This document shows, piece by piece, positions 62,559 to 64,000 of a DNA stretch of 64,000 nucleotides. The position numbers were made by a program, and so were the translations under genes. The DNA comes from Variovorax ginsengisoli (GTDB lineage: Bacteria; Pseudomonadota; Gammaproteobacteria; Burkholderiales; Burkholderiaceae_C), in the NCBI RefSeq assembly GCF_030486595.1, contig NZ_JAUJZH010000026.1, forward strand, positions 46,701-110,700. Direction: 5' to 3'. The notes under the pieces were generated by a model, which had not been told where the DNA came from, made no database searches, and worked only from the letters and a program-made list of their open reading frames with translations. Position 1 is the stretch's first letter. Each line of letters opens with the position of its first letter.

Positions 62559-63479
62559 ATGACCTCGCAGCTTCTGTCCGCCACGATCTCCTCCAGCGCC
62601 AATGGGCGCGCCATCGTCACGATGGTCGCCGCAATGGCCTGCTTCGTGCTCAACGACGCGCTGGTCAAGCATGTGAGCCAGTCCATGGCCTCGGTGCAAC
62701 TGGTCTTCCTGCGCGGGCTGATGGCTTCGGCGCTGGTCTTGCTGGTTGCCCACCGCCTGGGCGCGCTGCGGCAGGCGGGCGCCTTGCTGCATCCGCGGGT
62801 CGCGCTGCGCGCCGCGGTCGACGCCTGCGCGACCCTGTTGTACCTGCTGTCGCTGTTCCGGCTGCCGATCGGCAACGCGACGGCGATCAACCTCGCGGCG
62901 CCGCTGTTCATGACCGTGTTCGCGGTGCTCTTCATGGGCGAGCGCGCCGGCCGGGCACGCTGGTCCGCCGTCGTGCTGGGCTTCGCCGGCGTGCTGTGCG
63001 TCGTGCAGCCCAGCGGAGACGGCTTCAACGCCTGGTCCCTGCTGTGCCTGCTCGGCACGCTGTTCCACGCCACGCGCGACCTGTTGACGCGGCGCATCGA
63101 CCCTGTCATTCCGTCGATCATCATCACACTGGCCACGGCATTGGCCGTCACCTTGCTGGCGGGCTGCCTGACGCTGTTCAGCGGCTGGCCGCCGTTCGCG
63201 CCGGGCGACCTGGCCCTCTTGGGGGTCGCGGCCGCCTTCCTGGCCACCGGCTATTTCCTGCTGGTGCAATGCATGCGCGCCGGTGAGGTCTCGCTGACGG
63301 CACCGTTTCGCTATTCGGCCGTGCTGTTCGCCATGCTGCTGGGCTACGCCGTGTGGGACGAGGTCCCCAGCGGGTGGGCCTGGCTGGGCATCGCGCTGCT
63401 CGTCGGCTCGGGCCTCTACATGCTGAACAGCGAACGGGGCCGCCTGCGGGCGGCCGCGCTGGACGCCCAGCCTGAGTGA
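62559..63479 (+). CDS. DMT-superfamily (EamA) transporter
   Basis: This 306-residue protein has about 10 helices and two EamA repeats, with NATAINLAAPLFMTVFAVLF and VSLTAPFRYSAVLFAMLLGY at the repeat ends. It is probably an exporter of a metabolite or amino acid. It diverges from the Bug operon; ATG 62559 was chosen with no strong ribosome site. An IS element begins 4 bases after its stop. Confidence 0.87.
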   Translation: MTSQLLSATISSSANGRAIVTMVAAMACFVLNDALVKHVSQSMASVQLVFLRGLMASALVLLVAHRLGALRQAGALLHPRVALRAAVDACATLLYLLSLFRLPIGNATAINLAAPLFMTVFAVLFMGERAGRARWSAVVLGFAGVLCVVQPSGDGFNAWSLLCLLGTLFHATRDLLTRRIDPVIPSIIITLATALAVTLLAGCLTLFSGWPPFAPGDLALLGVAAAFLATGYFLLVQCMRAGEVSLTAPFRYSAVLFAMLLGYAVWDEVPSGWAWLGIALLVGSGLYMLNSERGRLRAAALDAQPE

Positions 63480-63552
63480 CGACTAAGAACTTATCCGTAA
63501 ATAGGTAAACTATCGATCCGAGCCGCATTGGGCGCGGCGATGGATCGAGATC

Positions 63553-64000
63553 TTGGCGAAACGTGTTGAGTCGTGGGTGGTGACCGATGAGTTCTGGCAG
63601 CGTGTGGAGCCGCTGATTCCTGCGCGCTCGGCGGCAGACAAGATCTATGTGCGCAAGCCAGGGGCTGGCCGGCCACCAAAGCCGGCTCGACTGGTGTTCG
63701 AAGCAATCGTCTACGTGCTGCGCACGGGCTGCCAGTGGAAGGCGCTGCCCAAAGAGCGCTTCGGAAGCGCAAGCGCCATCCACAAGCGATTTCTTGAGTG
63801 GGAAGCCTCGGGATTCTTCGAAGCTCTGTGGAAGGCGGGCTTGGCCGAGTACGACCAGATGGAGGGCATTGCCTGGCGCTGGCAGAGCGTCGACGGCGCG
63901 ATGATGAAGGCGCCGCTGGCACAGGAAACCGTCGGCCCCAACCCGACGGATCGGGGGAAAAAAAGGCAGCAAGCGCCACCTGTTGGTGGACGGCCGTGGC
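63553..64000 (+). CDS. IS5-family transposase, N-terminal part (frameshifted, incomplete)
   Basis: From TTG 63553 (GTG 63577 is an alternative) the frame encodes FWQRVEPLIPARSAADKIYV, the IS5 N-terminal domain GAGRPPKPARLVFEAIVYVL, and the first catalytic Asp in WQSVDGAMMKAPLAQETVG. At the A7 tract (63958-63964) the frame leaves the conserved sequence. Reading one base back restores GSKRHLLVDGRG, the expected continuation. This is the two-frame arrangement of the IS427/IS1031 group. The protein continues past the window. Confidence 0.85.
   Translation, partial: MAKRVESWVVTDEFWQRVEPLIPARSAADKIYVRKPGAGRPPKPARLVFEAIVYVLRTGCQWKALPKERFGSASAIHKRFLEWEASGFFEALWKAGLAEYDQMEGIAWRWQSVDGAMMKAPLAQETVGPNPTDRGKKRQQAPPVGGRPW
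63958..63964 (+). other. A7 slippage site for transposase frameshifting
   Basis: GGGGG followed by seven A and GG lies exactly where the first transposase frame must shift -1 to continue in conserved IS5 sequence. Homopolymer A runs are the known slippage sites in this IS group, acting on the ribosome or RNA polymerase. A plain indel cannot be excluded from one sequence. Confidence 0.6.

Larger units (their letters stand above)
63484..64000 (+). mobile_element. IS5-family insertion sequence (IS1031/IS427-like), left part
   Basis: The element probably begins at or near 63484-63488 (CTAAG-like insertion site directly after the DMT stop), with the left end GAACTTATCCGTAAATAGG. The transposase frame starts within about 70 bases, as in IS5-type elements. 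The right end lies outside the window, so completeness, terminal repeats and direct repeats cannot be checked. Confidence 0.8.

Overview
The window is GC-rich, densely packed DNA with strong G/C bias at third codon positions. It looks like a chromosome segment from a metabolically versatile betaproteobacterium (Burkholderiales, Comamonadaceae, Variovorax-like). This inference rests on three Bug/TctC-type periplasmic receptors, two complete Liv-type ABC importers, many aromatic and alicyclic acid catabolic genes, and a Pol II-type DNA polymerase. No rRNA, tRNA or CRISPR array was seen. No intergenic stretch exceeds about 300 bases.

Layout. (1) 1-7349: a GntR/FCD regulator (cut by the left edge) diverges from an extradiol-type dioxygenase, a fumarylacetoacetase-family hydrolase and a five-component Liv transporter in which permease LivM and ATPase LivG are fused. 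(2) 7334-11582: two envelope proteins, a small unknown and polB. (3) 11582-23200: a MarR regulator diverges from an apparent cyclohexanecarboxylate to pimeloyl-CoA gene set (badH, badI, aliB-like, aliA, Bug receptor, badK-like hydratase, dehydrogenase, MFS, CoA-ligase-like). The aliB-like dehydrogenase has an in-frame TGA. Three arrays of a ~60-bp hairpin repeat sit directly after stop codons here. (4) 23213-27844: GNAT, XdhC-like, NlpC/P60 lipoprotein, cupin, LysR and a short-type argC.

(5) 27890-32446: the most unusual part. A single 435-residue protein joins a [2Fe-2S] ferredoxin, a class III nucleotidyl cyclase and a C-terminal globin. Next to it lie an amino-acid permease, a second membrane-anchored cyclase and a tandem AhpD-type protein that is translationally coupled to the second cyclase. 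(6) 32562-39645: Na+/H+ antiporter, ICMT-like methyltransferase, universal stress protein, formylglycine-generating enzyme, VWA protein, alaC and a DUF2789 protein. (7) 39713-47091: a MarR regulator with a clear palindromic operator, a dedicated Liv transporter and a Rieske oxygenase/reductase pair, which reads as uptake plus demethylation or hydroxylation of an aromatic acid.

(8) 47113-54649: VOC protein, O-methyltransferase, DUF899, zwf, small unknowns, and a DUF2628-like/pilin fusion. (9) 54777-57728: trkA-trkH potassium uptake. (10) 57833-63479: LysR, and a tightly overlapping operon of Bug receptor, isocitrate-lyase/PEP-mutase-family enzyme, amidohydrolase and a second Bug receptor, plus a DMT exporter. 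(11) 63484-64000: the left part of an IS5-family element, with an A7 slippage site just before the right edge of the window.
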